A model generated the notes under the pieces. The model was not told where the DNA came from. It was given only the letters and a program-made list of their open reading frames with translations, and searched no databases. A program made the translations under genes and the position numbers. 64,000 bases of DNA from Rhizobium sp. NXC24 (lineage in GTDB: Bacteria; Pseudomonadota; Alphaproteobacteria; Rhizobiales; Rhizobiaceae): assembly GCF_002944315.1 (NCBI RefSeq), contig NZ_CP024311.1:3664501-3728500 (forward strand), read 5' to 3'. Positions 1 to 10,844 of the stretch are shown piece by piece (within the stretch, counting starts at the first letter, position 1; each line of letters starts with the position of its first letter).

Positions 1-2
1 TA

Positions 3-473
3 GGCCAGGCCGTGGAACTGCTGCGCACCGGCGCCGGCAACAGGTTGTTGATTTCCGGCGTCCATCCGACCACGACGCCGTCGCAAATCCGCAGGCTGAC
101 CCAAAGCCCCGTCAGTCTCTTCAATTGCTGTGTCGATGTCGGTTATGACGCCCTCGACACCATCGGCAATGCCCGCGAAGCCGCGAAATGGATCCATGCC
201 AGAGGCTACAAGAGCATACTGGTGGTGACGAACAACTATCACATGCCGCGCAGCCTGGCCGAGCTGAAATATGTCGATCCGGCCACGGATTTCATTCCCT
301 ATCCGGTGGTCAATTCCGATCTCAAGACCAAGAACTGGTTCACCGACCCCAATGCGCTGCGCACCATGCTCTCCGAATATGCCAAGGTTCTTCTCGCCGG
401 CGCCCGCAATCTCACGGGTCTCGGACGCCCGCTCGGCCTGCGCTCGCGGGAGACGGACGATGATCCGGACTAA
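3..473 (+). CDS. YdcF-like (DUF218) envelope protein, 5' end cut by window
   Basis: Only the C-terminal part is present; the reading frame is already open at the left edge, so no start is assigned. The visible 156 residues include a Rossmann-like segment (LLISGV), then a D-A-L-D-T-I-G-N-A stretch and VVTNNYHMPRS, which match the DUF218/YdcF fold (compare SanA and ElyC, envelope proteins linked to peptidoglycan or carbohydrate metabolism). The exact substrate of this family is not known. It lies 99 bases upstream of plsC on the same strand and may be cotranscribed with it. The family call is fairly sure; the function is not. Confidence 0.75.
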   Translation, partial: GQAVELLRTGAGNRLLISGVHPTTTPSQIRRLTQSPVSLFNCCVDVGYDALDTIGNAREAAKWIHARGYKSILVVTNNYHMPRSLAELKYVDPATDFIPYPVVNSDLKTKNWFTDPNALRTMLSEYAKVLLAGARNLTGLGRPLGLRSRETDDDPD

Positions 474-572
474 GATACTTGGCGACACATGGACCGACTT
501 TTTATTGACAGCGTAATCGTGTAGGCAAAGCTTCAGATGCTGGCGAAAGCCGGCGTGTTGGGAAAGCCTTTG

Positions 573-1373
573 ATGATCACCTTGCGTTCGATCCTGTTCA
601 ATACGACCTTCTATGCCAACCTGATCATTCGCATGATCGTGCTTTCACCGATCTATTTCCTGATGCCGCGCAAGGCCGGCTACGCGATCCCCAAGGCCTG
701 GGCGAAATCCAGCGTCTGGCTGATGGAGAAGATCGTCGGCACCACCTTCGAGATCGAGGGCTTGGAGAATATTCCCGCCGGCAGCTACATCTTCGCCCCG
801 AAGCATCAATCCTTCTGGGATACCTTCGCACTGCTGCCCTATCTCGATGATCCGGTCTACATTCTGAAGCGCGAGCTGATGTGGATTCCGCTGTTCGGCT
901 GGTATGCGAAGAAACAGCGCATGATCCCGGTCGACCGCAGCGCCCGCGGCAAGGTGATGTTCGACGTGCTGAAGCGCACGCGGGAAGAGCTTTCTACCGG
1001 CCGCCAGTTGATCATCTATCCCGAGGGCACTCGCCGTCCGCCGGGGGCCGAGCCGGTCTATAAGTACGGCATCGCCCGCATGTATCGTGATCTCGACATT
1101 CCCGTCGTCGCCGTGGCCATGCATCCCGGCCTGTTCTGGCCGCGCCGCACCTTCCGCAAGTATCCCGGCCATTTCAAGGTGCGCATCCTGCCGCCGATCC
1201 CGCCGGGCCTGGATCCGGACGCCTTCTTCGCGCGATTGCTTGAGGAGACGGAAAAGGCAAGCGACGAATTGCTGGTCGAAACCATCGCCAACAATCCGCA
1301 TCTGCCGGTCCCGCCGACGGCCGCGCGGCGCCTGGCCGAGATCGCAAAAGCGAAGATGGCGACCGCGGTTTAA
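573..1373 (+). CDS. plsC: 1-acyl-sn-glycerol-3-phosphate acyltransferase
   Basis: Transfers a second acyl chain to lysophosphatidic acid to give phosphatidic acid at the inner membrane. The product is 266 aa from this start. An N-terminal hydrophobic segment (about residues 7-32) is followed by the catalytic HX4D motif (HQSFWD) and the acceptor-site motif YPEGTRR. The ATG at 573 follows GGGAAA at good spacing and gives the usual MITLRSIL N-terminus; an in-frame ATG at 537 is possible but has a weaker ribosome site. The stop overlaps the stop of the convergent ChaC-like gene by four bases. Close relatives may be annotated simply as lysophospholipid acyltransferase family. Confidence 0.88.
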   Translation: MITLRSILFNTTFYANLIIRMIVLSPIYFLMPRKAGYAIPKAWAKSSVWLMEKIVGTTFEIEGLENIPAGSYIFAPKHQSFWDTFALLPYLDDPVYILKRELMWIPLFGWYAKKQRMIPVDRSARGKVMFDVLKRTREELSTGRQLIIYPEGTRRPPGAEPVYKYGIARMYRDLDIPVVAVAMHPGLFWPRRTFRKYPGHFKVRILPPIPPGLDPDAFFARLLEETEKASDELLVETIANNPHLPVPPTAARRLAEIAKAKMATAV

Positions 1374-1903
1374 GACGCCTCCCGCATCCGCTCGATCTCG
1401 CCCGCCACCTGCTCCAGCCATTGGTCGCGAATGCCCATCTCGCGCAGATGCGTCAGCGTATTGAAGACATAGGCATCGTTCGGTCCGGACTGTCCGACGG
1501 CGGAATCGACAATATGGGCCGCCTCTATGGCGTCGAGCGTGCCGGCATATTGCTGATGATTACGGTCGACAATATAGGCGACGGCAGCTACCCTTCGGCC
1601 ATCCGCGAGACGAATGGGCAGCGTCCTTTCCAGATAGACGTTGGTGACCAACTCCCGCTCGCGTAGATAGCTCAGCACTTCGTCCCGCTCGGCGGCTGCT
1701 ATGCTGAATGCCATGCCGCGGCAGGAGCCGCCGTGATCGAGGCCGAGCACCAGGCCCGGACTTGCCTCCGTGCCGCGATGGACCCAGGAATGGACGCAAA
1801 GGGAGCGGCGGTAGCCGAAAATCAAGGCCTCTGCTTTTTCAACATAGCTAAACCCCGGATTCCACATGAGTGATCCGTAGCCAAATACCCAAAATTCGTC
1901 CAT
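1370..1903 (-). CDS. ChaC-like gamma-glutamylcyclotransferase
   Basis: Predicted cytosolic enzyme that releases 5-oxoproline from gamma-glutamyl compounds, most likely glutathione. The N-terminus carries the family signature VFGYGSLMWNPGF (residues 5-17), followed by GYRRSLCVHS and a downstream region with the expected acidic catalytic residue area (RERELV). At 177 aa it fits the ChaC family. I prefer the ATG at 1903 because the glycine-rich binding loop then starts at residue 5, as in homologues; a longer in-frame extension begins with TTG and adds no family sequence. It is divergent from the DUF2125 gene with about 50 bases between them, so promoters are packed tightly there. Confidence 0.85.
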   Translation of the reverse strand: MDEFWVFGYGSLMWNPGFSYVEKAEALIFGYRRSLCVHSWVHRGTEASPGLVLGLDHGGSCRGMAFSIAAAERDEVLSYLRERELVTNVYLERTLPIRLADGRRVAAVAYIVDRNHQQYAGTLDAIEAAHIVDSAVGQSGPNDAYVFNTLTHLREMGIRDQWLEQVAGEIERMREAS

Positions 1904-1954
1904 ATCCAACGCCAAATCATTGTGAACACATAGGTTCAACCATTGGAGAACAAC

Positions 1955-2968
1955 ATGGCAGCGTCAAGCCAGAGCGTAGCATCCGGCAGAGGCAAACGCA
2001 TGTGGCTCATCGGGCTGGGGCTGATCGTGATCCTTGCCGGGCTTTATACCGGCGGTTGGTTTTATGCGACCACGATGGTGAAGACGACCGTGCTGAAGGC
2101 GCTCGGCGAGCAGAAAGACGCAGGCATTTCGGGCGAATGCAGCGACATGGCCTTCAGCGGCTTTCCCTTCTCCATCGGCCTCTCCTGCGCCAAGGTGACC
2201 GTCGACGATCATGTGAAGGGCGTTTCCGCCTCCTTCGACAACCTCCATGCCTCGGCGCCGGTCTATCAGCCGAACCATGTCGGCTGGAGCCTGAGATCGC
2301 CGGCCGAGATCCGCACCGCGCAGGGTTTGACGGTGTCGGCCGAATGGACGGATCTGCAATCGAATCTCATCGCCAAGGGCCGTGGCGTGGCGCAGAGCGA
2401 GACCGTCATCGATGGGCTAAAGGCTGGCATCGTCTCCTCGTTCACCGGCCAGAGCGCCGACGTGACCGCCGCGCACACCGAAATGCACGCGCGCCAGAAC
2501 GGCGACGACCTGGAACTGGCGATCGGCATCGAAAATGCCAATGCCGTCATCAAGGATTTTCCGCAGACGCTGCCGACGGCATCGACAAGCGCCGATATCA
2601 CCTTGACCGGCAAGGCAGGCTTGCTCGACGGCAGCGACGGACACGGCCTTTATGGTGCTGCAGGCGTTCTTCGCAAGGTGGTGATCGATATCGGCGACGG
2701 CCGCGTCATGACCCTTTCCGGCCCCTTCAATTTCGACGATCAGGGCTTTCTGTCCGGTCAGTTCAAACTGGAGATCAATCAGATCGGACCATGGGGCGAC
2801 AGCCTGAAAGCAACGATCCCAGCCGCCAAAAACATGATCGACACCGCCACCAAGCTTCTGAAGTCGCTCGCGGCCGGCGGTGACAAGGTCTCCGTCGATC
2901 TCACCGCCGATCGCGGCCGCCTCTCGCTCAGCGGCTTCATTCCGCTCGGCAAGATCCCGCCGATCTGA
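1955..2968 (+). CDS. DUF2125 domain-containing membrane-anchored protein
   Basis: 337 aa. A basic N-terminus (GRGKRMW) and one transmembrane segment (about residues 17-36) are followed by a large periplasmic domain with the DUF2125 look: repeated beta-rich stretches, the CSDMAFSGFPF motif and AEWTDLQSN. The ATG at 1955 follows GGAGA by a normal distance, which settles the start over the upstream TTG. DUF2125 proteins are common in alphaproteobacteria and have no established function; an envelope role is inference from topology. It is convergent with tyrC, with 44 bases between the stops. Confidence 0.8.
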   Translation: MAASSQSVASGRGKRMWLIGLGLIVILAGLYTGGWFYATTMVKTTVLKALGEQKDAGISGECSDMAFSGFPFSIGLSCAKVTVDDHVKGVSASFDNLHASAPVYQPNHVGWSLRSPAEIRTAQGLTVSAEWTDLQSNLIAKGRGVAQSETVIDGLKAGIVSSFTGQSADVTAAHTEMHARQNGDDLELAIGIENANAVIKDFPQTLPTASTSADITLTGKAGLLDGSDGHGLYGAAGVLRKVVIDIGDGRVMTLSGPFNFDDQGFLSGQFKLEINQIGPWGDSLKATIPAAKNMIDTATKLLKSLAAGGDKVSVDLTADRGRLSLSGFIPLGKIPPI

Positions 2969-3012
2969 GAATCACCACCTGCGCCTCAGCGGGGCGAAGG
3001 TTATGTCGATAC

Positions 3013-3942
3013 CTACTTCTTCACATCCAGCGCGTGACGCCCGAAATCCGGGGCGTCGACGTCCTGGCCAGCCTCGACGATCGAGCGGCGGATGGCGCGT
3101 GTGCGGGTGAAGAGATCGAAAATCTTGTCGCCCTCTCCCCAGCGGATTGCCCGCTGCAGATAGGCAAGATCTTCCGAGAAACGCGCCAGCATTTCCAGAA
3201 TGGCATCGCGATTGTGCAGGCAGACGTCGCGCCACATTGTCGGGTCGGACGCGGCGAGACGGGTGAAATCGCGGAAGCCGGAGGCGGAATATTTGATCAC
3301 TTCCGATTCCGTCACCGTCTCCAGATCATCAGCCGTGCCGACGATGTTATAGGCGATGAGATGCGGCAGATGCGAAACGATCGCCAGCACCTTGTCGTGA
3401 TGGGTGGCATCCATCTCATCGACGCGCGAGCCGAGCGCTTCCCAGAAATGGCGAAGCCTTTTGACGGCGGCCTCGTCGGTGCCGGGGATCGGCGTGAAGA
3501 TGCACCAGCGCCCTTCGAACAGCCCGGCAAACCCGGCGTCAGGCCCGGACTTCTCCGTGCCCGCAATGGGGTGGCCGGGAATGAAATGCACATTGCTCGG
3601 CATATGCGGCTGCATCTGCGCGATGACGGACGCCTTGGTCGAGCCGACGTCGGTGACGATGGCGCCGGGCTTCAGATGCGCGGAGATTTCCGCCGCAACG
3701 CTTCCCGATGCGCCGACCGGCACGGAGACGATGACGAGATCGGCATCCCCAACGGCTTCGGCCGACGATTGCGTATAGCGGTCGCCGAGTTCGAGTTCTT
3801 CGGCACGCTTCAGCGTCTCGGCGCTTCGCGTCGAGATCACTACTTCCTTGGCGAGGCCGAGCCGCTTGATGTCATAGGCGATCGACGAGCCGATCAGGCC
3901 GATGCCGATCAGCGCGATACGGTCGAACTGCATGCTGCTCAT
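3013..3942 (-). CDS. tyrC: Prephenate/arogenate (cyclohexadienyl) dehydrogenase
   Basis: 309 aa enzyme of tyrosine synthesis that oxidatively decarboxylates prephenate and/or arogenate with NAD(P). The N-terminal Rossmann motif is GIGLIGSS (Gly13, Gly15, Gly18). The catalytic region includes [14 protein letters not shown] and the HLPHLIA helix, typical of TyrA-family proteins. Its start codon overlaps the hisC stop by four bases (ATGA), so translation is probably coupled. The pairing with an aromatic-type HisC aminotransferase suggests both serve aromatic amino acid synthesis. Substrate preference cannot be read from the sequence. Confidence 0.9.
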   Translation of the reverse strand: MSSMQFDRIALIGIGLIGSSIAYDIKRLGLAKEVVISTRSAETLKRAEELELGDRYTQSSAEAVGDADLVIVSVPVGASGSVAAEISAHLKPGAIVTDVGSTKASVIAQMQPHMPSNVHFIPGHPIAGTEKSGPDAGFAGLFEGRWCIFTPIPGTDEAAVKRLRHFWEALGSRVDEMDATHHDKVLAIVSHLPHLIAYNIVGTADDLETVTESEVIKYSASGFRDFTRLAASDPTMWRDVCLHNRDAILEMLARFSEDLAYLQRAIRWGEGDKIFDLFTRTRAIRRSIVEAGQDVDAPDFGRHALDVKK

Positions 3943-5048
3943 GCCTTGCGCCCCATGAATTCGGTCAGGGCATCGATGACGCCCAGATTAGCCTCTTCCG
4001 TGCCGATGCTCATGCGCAGCGAATTCGGGAAGCCGTAGGCACGCACCGCACGCAGGATATAGCCGCGGCTGGTCAGGAACTCGTCGGCATCGGCAGCACG
4101 CTTGCCCTCGATATCGGGGAAGTGAACAAGCACGAAGTTGGCGACCGACGGCGTCACCTCGAGGCCGATCGATTCGAAGGCCTTCGTCACTTTCTCGATC
4201 CACAGCGTATTGTGCGCCACGGCCTTCTGGGTGAAGGCCTGGTCGCGGATGGCGGCCGCACCGGCGGCAATGGCTGCCGCATTCATGTTGAACGGGCCAC
4301 GCACACGGTTCAGCGCATCCACCACATCGGCCGGCCCATACAGCCAGCCGACGCGCAGCGCCGCAAGCCCGTAGATCTTCGAGAAGGTACGGGTCATGAC
4401 GACATTGGGATTAGAGGAGACAAGCTCGAGGCCGGCTTCATAATCGTTGCGGCGGACATATTCGGCATAGGCAGCGTCAAGCACGAGGATAACATGCTTC
4501 GGCAAGCCCGCCTGCAGACGGCGGATTTCGCTGACCGGCACATAAGTGCCCGTCGGGTTGGCCGGATTGGCGATGAAGACGATCTTGGTCTTGTCGGTTA
4601 CAGCGGCAAGAATCGCGTCGACATCGACAGTACGATCCTTCTCCTTGACCGTCACCGGCGTTGCGCCTGCGGCCAGGATCTGGATCTTGTAGATCAGGAA
4701 GCCGTGCTCGGTGATGATGCCTTCATCTCCGGCGCTGAGATAGACATGGCAGAGCAGGCCGAGCAGCTCATCGGAACCGTTGCCGCAGAGGATATTGGCG
4801 GTGTTCAGGCCGTGAATGTCGGCGATCGCCTGACGCAACTCCGTGGCCTGCCCGTCCGGGTAGCGTTCCAAATGCTCGCCGGCTGCGCGGAAGGCTTCGA
4901 TGGCCTTGGGGCTTGCACCGAACGGCGTCTCGTTCGAGGAGAGCTTGAACACCCGCGCCACGCCCGGCGCATGCTCCTTGCCCGGCACATAGGCGGCGAT
5001 ATCGAGAATGCCGGGGCGCGGGACGGGCTTGCTCATTTCCATGCTCAT
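3939..5048 (-). CDS. hisC: Histidinol-phosphate / aromatic aminotransferase
   Basis: 369 aa fold type I PLP aminotransferase. The PLP lysine is Lys224 in [11 protein letters not shown], and NPANPTGT and the RVGW arginine region are present. Family members convert imidazole-acetol phosphate to histidinol phosphate, and some also act on prephenate or phenylpyruvate. Here the gene is first in a two-gene operon with tyrC (four-base overlap), which argues for an aromatic role. Rhizobia often carry a second hisC in the his operon, so this may be the hisC2 type. Three nearby in-frame ATGs (5048, 5042, 5036) make the exact start uncertain by a few residues. Confidence 0.88.
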   Translation of the reverse strand: MSMEMSKPVPRPGILDIAAYVPGKEHAPGVARVFKLSSNETPFGASPKAIEAFRAAGEHLERYPDGQATELRQAIADIHGLNTANILCGNGSDELLGLLCHVYLSAGDEGIITEHGFLIYKIQILAAGATPVTVKEKDRTVDVDAILAAVTDKTKIVFIANPANPTGTYVPVSEIRRLQAGLPKHVILVLDAAYAEYVRRNDYEAGLELVSSNPNVVMTRTFSKIYGLAALRVGWLYGPADVVDALNRVRGPFNMNAAAIAAGAAAIRDQAFTQKAVAHNTLWIEKVTKAFESIGLEVTPSVANFVLVHFPDIEGKRAADADEFLTSRGYILRAVRAYGFPNSLRMSIGTEEANLGVIDALTEFMGRKA

Positions 5049-5151
5049 GGGATCGACCTTGGGAAGGGCCGGAAAATTCCGGCTTTAGACATCTCGTGGC
5101 ATTAATGCGGATTGACGAATTTGTCGAGTGTTTGCCAGTTGGCAAGCCTGC

Positions 5152-5895
5152 TCATGCACCGTCGCGCGTCGTCGGTATGCCGCGCGGCGCCAGCACCGGC
5201 ACGAAGACGCGGCGCGAGGCGCGGACGGCGACCGGCAGGCCCTGGTAAAGCCGCTTCTGCGCCTCGACGATGATGACGCCGGAAAAAGCCGGCCAGAGCG
5301 TACGCCCGATCCGTTCGAAGGCGCGTCTGAGCCGCAGGACGGTGCGCAGCTTCGAGGGCGGAAAGAACAGCGCCTCGGCGGTCGCACCCGGCGTAAAGTT
5401 GGTCTCTCGCAGCAGTGAAGTAAGCTGCCCTCGCGAATAGGGCCGACCGGAGCCGAAGGGTGTATGCTCCATGCGCGCCCATACGCCCGTGCGGTTCGGC
5501 ACGACGATGACGAGCCGGCCGCCAGGCGCCAGCACGCGCCAAAGCTCCTTCAGCGTCTCGCGCGGGCTTTCGGCGAATTCCAGCGAATGCACCATCAGAA
5601 CCCGGTCGATGGAACTGTCCGGCAGTGGCAATTCCTCGTCGAAGATCAATGCTGTCGCCGAAACCGAATCCACCGGCCAGTTCACGGCGCCCTGCCCGGC
5701 CGGCATGAAGGCGAAAGTGCGTTCGGTGTCGGCGCGGAAACGATCGAGATAGGGAACGGCATAGCCAAGGCCGACAAGCCGTTCTTCCGGCAGCCGCGAC
5801 CAGATCGAGGAAAGCGCCATGGCGATAGACTGCTCGGCCAAGCGCCCAAGCTCGGAATGATAGAATTGGCGGAGATCGACGATATCGGCGTGCAT
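5152..5895 (-). CDS. Class I SAM-dependent methyltransferase
   Basis: 247 aa. The core resembles Methyltransf_11 proteins: an N-terminal region with [11 protein letters not shown] in the SAM motif I position, then [19 protein letters not shown] and the post-motif helix [20 protein letters not shown]. The small-molecule or protein substrate cannot be inferred. I start at the ATG at 5895 ([12 protein letters not shown]), as the longer frame runs into the promoter region shared with gloB. It is divergent from gloB with about 90 bases between them, which is a conserved arrangement in rhizobia as far as I recall, but no functional link is shown. Confidence 0.82.
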   Translation of the reverse strand: MHADIVDLRQFYHSELGRLAEQSIAMALSSIWSRLPEERLVGLGYAVPYLDRFRADTERTFAFMPAGQGAVNWPVDSVSATALIFDEELPLPDSSIDRVLMVHSLEFAESPRETLKELWRVLAPGGRLVIVVPNRTGVWARMEHTPFGSGRPYSRGQLTSLLRETNFTPGATAEALFFPPSKLRTVLRLRRAFERIGRTLWPAFSGVIIVEAQKRLYQGLPVAVRASRRVFVPVLAPRGIPTTRDGA

Positions 5896-5984
5896 CGCCA
5901 CAAATGTTATCAGCCACCCGTTGGACTTCAAGGCCGAACCGCCTACATTCCGATTCAAGCGCATCGATAAGGACTATTTCGACC

Positions 5985-6755
5985 ATGAAACCCTTGGAAT
6001 TAGAGGTATTTATCTGCCGCTCAGACAATTTCGGCGTGCTCGTCCATGATCCAGAAAGCGGCTACACGGCGTCGATCGACGCGCCTGAAGCAGAGCCTAT
6101 CCTGGCGGCCGCCAAGCGTCGGGGCTGGACGATCACCCACATCCTCACCACCCATCACCACACCGATCATGTCGAGGGCAATCTGGCGCTGAAGGAGCAA
6201 TTCGGCTGCGAAATCATCGGCCCGATCAATGAAGCAGTCGCCATTCCCGGCCTCGACCGCGCCGTCAGCGACGGTGACACCTTCGAGTTCGGCGATCATA
6301 CCGTCAACGTCATCGAGACACCGGGCCATACGGCTGGTCATGTCTGTTACCACTTCGAGGATGACAAGCTGCTTTTTGCCGCCGACACGCTCTTTGCGCT
6401 CGGCTGCGGCCGGCTGTTCGAGCGGCCGGCGGCGGATATGTGGGCATCCCTCCAGAAGCTCGCCGTATTGCCGGACGAAACGGCAATCTATTTCGGCCAT
6501 GAATATACGCTGTCCAACGCCCGCTTTGCCGTTACCATCGATCCCGACAATGAAAGGCTGAAGGCGCGCGCCGCCGATATCGAGGCGCTGAGGGCCGAAG
6601 GCAAATTCACCATTCCGACGACGCTCGCGCTGGAGAAAGAAACCAATCCCTTCCTGCGCGCCGCCGATCCATCGATCCGCAGGAATCTGCTGATGGAAAG
6701 CCGCAGCAACGAGGAAGTCTTTGCCGAAATCCGCAAGCGCAAGGACAATTTCTGA
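5985..6755 (+). CDS. gloB: Hydroxyacylglutathione hydrolase (glyoxalase II)
   Basis: 256 aa metallo-beta-lactamase-fold enzyme that hydrolyses S-lactoylglutathione to lactate and glutathione, the second step of methylglyoxal removal in the cytosol. The binuclear metal motif is TTHHHTDH (His57, His59, Asp61, His62), followed by TPGHTAGH, the aspartate ligand in FAADTLF, and FGHEYT near the C-terminal domain. The ATG at 5985 gives the normal N-terminus MKPLELEVF. The stop codon overlaps the start of the next gene by one base (TGATG), so the two are translationally coupled. Confidence 0.93.
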   Translation: MKPLELEVFICRSDNFGVLVHDPESGYTASIDAPEAEPILAAAKRRGWTITHILTTHHHTDHVEGNLALKEQFGCEIIGPINEAVAIPGLDRAVSDGDTFEFGDHTVNVIETPGHTAGHVCYHFEDDKLLFAADTLFALGCGRLFERPAADMWASLQKLAVLPDETAIYFGHEYTLSNARFAVTIDPDNERLKARAADIEALRAEGKFTIPTTLALEKETNPFLRAADPSIRRNLLMESRSNEEVFAEIRKRKDNF

Positions 6756-7180
6756 TGCGGCCGGAAGAGATCATCGAGGCACTTTCCATGCAGCCGCATC
6801 CGGAAGGCGGCTGGTATGTACAGACGTTCCGCGACGAGCATGGCGGCAACCGCGGCCATTCGACCGCGATCTACTATCTGCTACAGGCGGGCGAACGCTC
6901 GCATTGGCATCGGGTGCGCGACGCCGCGGAGGTCTGGCACTACTATGCCGGCGCACCGCTTGCGCTGTATCGCTCCGCCGACGGCAAAACGAGCGAGACG
7001 ATCGTCCTCGGCGTCGACCTCGCAAAAGGCGAGCGTCCGCAGGCGATCATCCCCGCCGATTGGTGGCAGGCGGCCGAAACTCTCGGCGATTTCACCCTCG
7101 TCGGCTGCACGGTCGCGCCGGGCTTCGAATTTTCCAGCTTCGAAATGGCCGCTCCCGGCTGGAAGCCTTCATCAGACTGA
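6755..7180 (+). CDS. Cupin family protein (DUF985)
   Basis: 141 aa small beta-barrel protein. The DUF985 signature is clear: MQPHPEGGWYVQTFRD near the N-terminus, SHWHRV with the metal-binding-like histidines (about residues 49-52), EVWHYYAG, and the C-terminal APGFEF plus W. It starts inside the gloB stop codon. The biochemical role of DUF985 proteins is not established; the coupling to gloB might mean a link to aldehyde or glutathione metabolism, but that is only inference. Confidence 0.85.
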   Translation: MRPEEIIEALSMQPHPEGGWYVQTFRDEHGGNRGHSTAIYYLLQAGERSHWHRVRDAAEVWHYYAGAPLALYRSADGKTSETIVLGVDLAKGERPQAIIPADWWQAAETLGDFTLVGCTVAPGFEFSSFEMAAPGWKPSSD

Positions 7181-7212
7181 ACTTTTCCCGTTCTTTGATA
7201 TCACGTACGACC

Positions 7213-7243
7213 CAAGGTGGCTGCTTTGCGGACAGCCGCCTTG
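7213..7243 (+). terminator. Hairpin after the gloB-cupin pair
   Basis: An 11-base stem (7213-7223 with 7233-7243, one G-T pair) with a 9-base loop lies shortly after the cupin stop. It is followed by A residues instead of a U tract on the + strand, so it may be an mRNA-end hairpin and not a classical terminator. Confidence 0.45.
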
Positions 7244-7294
7244 AAAAACCTTCGCACTGCCGCAGCTTTACACGGGGAGAGAGAAATTGGTTGA

Positions 7295-8467
<1,173 letters not shown>

Positions 8468-8488
8468 GCGGCAACGACCGGAGCGGAG

Positions 8489-9388
8489 CTATTGCGCCGC
8501 TTCCGCCTGTGCCGGGCCGGTATTGTCCCGGCGCAGGATCATCCTGTGCGCTGCCAGCACCGCCCCGCCGGTGACCAGAATGCAGGCAAGCGCGATGCTC
8601 CAGCTAGGTTCGGCAAAGCCGAACAAAGTGAGGATCAGCGTCGAGAGCAGCGGTGCAGCATAGCTCGCCGCGCCGAGAATCTGGATATCGCCGTTTTTGA
8701 CGCCGTAATCCCAGGCATAGAAGGCAGCGCCTACCGGAAAAAGCCCGAGCCCGAATACCGCAATCCATTGCGACGCCGCTTCCGGCCAGATCGTATCCTC
8801 CAGGCCAAGATGGCAGACGAGGGAAAGGGCTGATGTCACCAGACAGAAGATAGTGACGACATCGGTCGATACCGCCTCGAACCGGCGGGTGATCAACGAA
8901 TAGCCGGACCAGGTGAAGGCGCAGAGAAATGCCGCACCGTAGCCGATGGCATGGGCACCCTCGAAGTGAAACCCGTTGCGGCCGACGATCAGCACCGTGC
9001 CAGCAAGACCCATCAGCGCGCCGACGATATGGTACCAGCGCAGCCGCTCGCCCGGCAGGAGCGCCGAGCCGACCACGATCAGCAACGGCCAGAGATAGGC
9101 GATCAGCCCCGCCTCGACCGCCGGCGCATGGCGCAGCGCGGTGAAATAGAGGAAATGATAGCCGAACAGCCCGGCGATGCCGGTGATCCAGACCTTGGCC
9201 GGCTGGCGCAGCAACTGCGGGCGCTCCGGCCTCAAGGCGAGAACAACGATGCCGGGGATGCTGCCGATGGCGAAACAGATGGCGAGCAATTGAAACGGCG
9301 GCATCTTACCCGATGCCACCGTCAGCAAGGCCAGAAACGACCACATCACGATGGCCGCAAATCCCGTCAATGTTGCGCGAAACTTCAA
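8489..9388 (-). CDS. DMT-superfamily (EamA) inner-membrane exporter, YddG-like
   Basis: 299 aa with about ten hydrophobic segments and two EamA repeats, the normal size for this family. The sequence (FRATLTGFAAIVMWSFLALLT, AYLWPLLIV, GAASYAAPLLSTLIL) is closest in feel to the YddG-type aromatic amino acid exporters. The TTG at 9388 is used as start because GGGGG lies just upstream at normal distance and it gives a complete first helix. The transported compound is inference. It stands alone between the convergent esterase gene and the DUF3108 gene, which is on the same strand upstream. Confidence 0.82.
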   Translation of the reverse strand: MKFRATLTGFAAIVMWSFLALLTVASGKMPPFQLLAICFAIGSIPGIVVLALRPERPQLLRQPAKVWITGIAGLFGYHFLYFTALRHAPAVEAGLIAYLWPLLIVVGSALLPGERLRWYHIVGALMGLAGTVLIVGRNGFHFEGAHAIGYGAAFLCAFTWSGYSLITRRFEAVSTDVVTIFCLVTSALSLVCHLGLEDTIWPEAASQWIAVFGLGLFPVGAAFYAWDYGVKNGDIQILGAASYAAPLLSTLILTLFGFAEPSWSIALACILVTGGAVLAAHRMILRRDNTGPAQAEAAQ

Positions 9389-9437
9389 GTCGGCCCCCAG
9401 TCTGTCGCCGCGGGCTCTTTCCGAATCGAAAGCCCGT

Positions 9438-10214
9438 CTAGCTACCGTATTTCACGGCAGTAATCGTCACCGTCCCGTATTGCGTCGGGATACGGACGTA
9501 GACAGGCGCATATACATTCATGGCATCAGCCTTGGCAAACCAGATCTCCATGCCGTCGCTCTTGGCGAGATAGAGATAATCCTTGCGCGTTCCCTTATAG
9601 CCGCTCTTCGGCGTGAAGCGTACGCCACAGGCAATCGTCTTGCCCTTGAAACCATCCGTCGAAAACGGGTGCGATCCCTTCGGCGACAGTTTCAGATCCA
9701 TGCGCATCTCGCCGTCGAAGACAGGCAAGGTCTGATTGCAGAGGTTGAGATTGGCGGTCGCTGGAAAGATCATGCCGGAAATCGGATCGAGTACCGAGTG
9801 CAGATCTCCGTTGCTGAGCGGAATCCAGCTTTGCGGCCGCTTCGGCTCCGGCGTGATCGTATTCGACGTCACATTGCCATCGGTATAGGCGACATCATAG
9901 GTGCGTTCCTTCTTTCCGCTCTTGTAATAGAGAGTGTAATGCGTCGCCTGCAGCTTGTTATCGCCGACCGTGCCGGTCACATCGGTTTTCGCATCGATCG
10001 ACGTGACGAGATCGGCAAGGCCCGCCGACGTAATATCGCCCCGGATGGTAAACTGCTTATCCTTGACCTCGGTCTTGAAATCCGCCCTCGCGATCGGAAA
10101 ACCGGCGAGCGACACGCGATACTGTGTTTCATGCCGCAGTTCCTCGGCCGATGCCGCCAAGGGCATCGACGCCAGCAGGGCCGAAACAAAAAGCCACCTT
10201 CCAAAATGAACCAT
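9438..10214 (-). CDS. DUF3108 periplasmic protein
   Basis: 258 aa. A signal peptide is evident (MVHFGRWLFVSALLASMPLAASA, cut near residue 23). The mature part is beta-rich and matches DUF3108 proteins, with YRVSLAGFPIARADF, TSIDAKTDVTG and a C-terminal YVRIPTQYGTVTITAVKY. The family is common in Proteobacteria, and its role in the envelope is not established. The start is set at 10214 because the signal peptide begins there; the longer frame adds residues with no signal character. It is divergent from rpmB across about 240 bases. Confidence 0.78.
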   Translation of the reverse strand: MVHFGRWLFVSALLASMPLAASAEELRHETQYRVSLAGFPIARADFKTEVKDKQFTIRGDITSAGLADLVTSIDAKTDVTGTVGDNKLQATHYTLYYKSGKKERTYDVAYTDGNVTSNTITPEPKRPQSWIPLSNGDLHSVLDPISGMIFPATANLNLCNQTLPVFDGEMRMDLKLSPKGSHPFSTDGFKGKTIACGVRFTPKSGYKGTRKDYLYLAKSDGMEIWFAKADAMNVYAPVYVRIPTQYGTVTITAVKYGS

Positions 10215-10328
10215 GACCAAAGCCTTCAACAAAGAGCAGACAGCATATATAGGCGCTTTATGCCCTTGCTGCGACAATCAGAAAACAGCAGCTTTTTGAC
10301 GGAATTGCGGGAAAGCTCAAGGTTTGGC

Positions 10329-10357
10329 TTGACGTAGCCGGTCGCTCTGACTATAGA
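10329..10357 (+). promoter_or_regulatory. Sigma-70-type promoter of rpmB
   Basis: TTGACG at 10329-10334 and TATAGA at 10352-10357 are separated by 17 bases, a textbook housekeeping spacing, about 95 bases upstream of the rpmB start. Assigned by eye. Confidence 0.65.
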
Positions 10358-10451
10358 ACCGCAACTTTCCAATTATGGCCTGTTGGATTGCGCGCCGGGT
10401 TTTGCCCGGGATGACTATCCGATGGCCAAGAAAAACAAAAGTAGGTGTACT

Positions 10452-10754
10452 ATGTCCCGCATGTGCGAATTGACCGGCAAGGCCGTCCTCGTGGGCAACA
10501 ATGTCAGCCACGCCAACAACAAGACCAAGCGTCGGTTCCTGCCGAACCTCTGCCAGGTCACGCTGATTTCTGACGTTCTTGGCCAGCGTTATCGTCTGCG
10601 CGTTTCCGCTGCAGCACTCCGCTCGGTCGAGCATCGCGGCGGTCTCGACGCTTTCCTGATCAAGGCAAGCGAAAACGAGCTCAGCATGCGCGCCCGCCTG
10701 CTGCGTCGCCAGATCGTCAAGAAGACCGCTGAAGCTGCTGCCGTAGCAGCCTAA
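10452..10754 (+). CDS. rpmB: 50S ribosomal protein L28
   Basis: 100 aa basic ribosomal protein. The N-terminus [20 protein letters not shown] and the block [11 protein letters not shown] are diagnostic for L28. The ATG at 10452 gives the standard N-terminus; the upstream in-frame ATG would add unrelated residues. It has its own promoter (10329-10357) and a strong terminator (10786-10822), so it is likely monocistronic. Confidence 0.97.
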   Translation: MSRMCELTGKAVLVGNNVSHANNKTKRRFLPNLCQVTLISDVLGQRYRLRVSAAALRSVEHRGGLDAFLIKASENELSMRARLLRRQIVKKTAEAAAVAA

Positions 10755-10785
10755 GCTTCCGCGCTTCTAGAAATAATACGGGCTG

Positions 10786-10822
10786 AAAGGCTTGCACGGA
10801 TAACCTCCGGACAAGCCTTTTT
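10786..10822 (+). terminator. Rho-independent terminator of rpmB
   Basis: AAAGGCTTG (10786-10794) pairs perfectly with CAAGCCTTT (10812-10820), with an inner CGGA/TCCG pairing inside the loop, followed by T residues. Confidence 0.85.
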
Positions 10823-10844
10823 CCATGCCCGGTTTGTTCCTCGA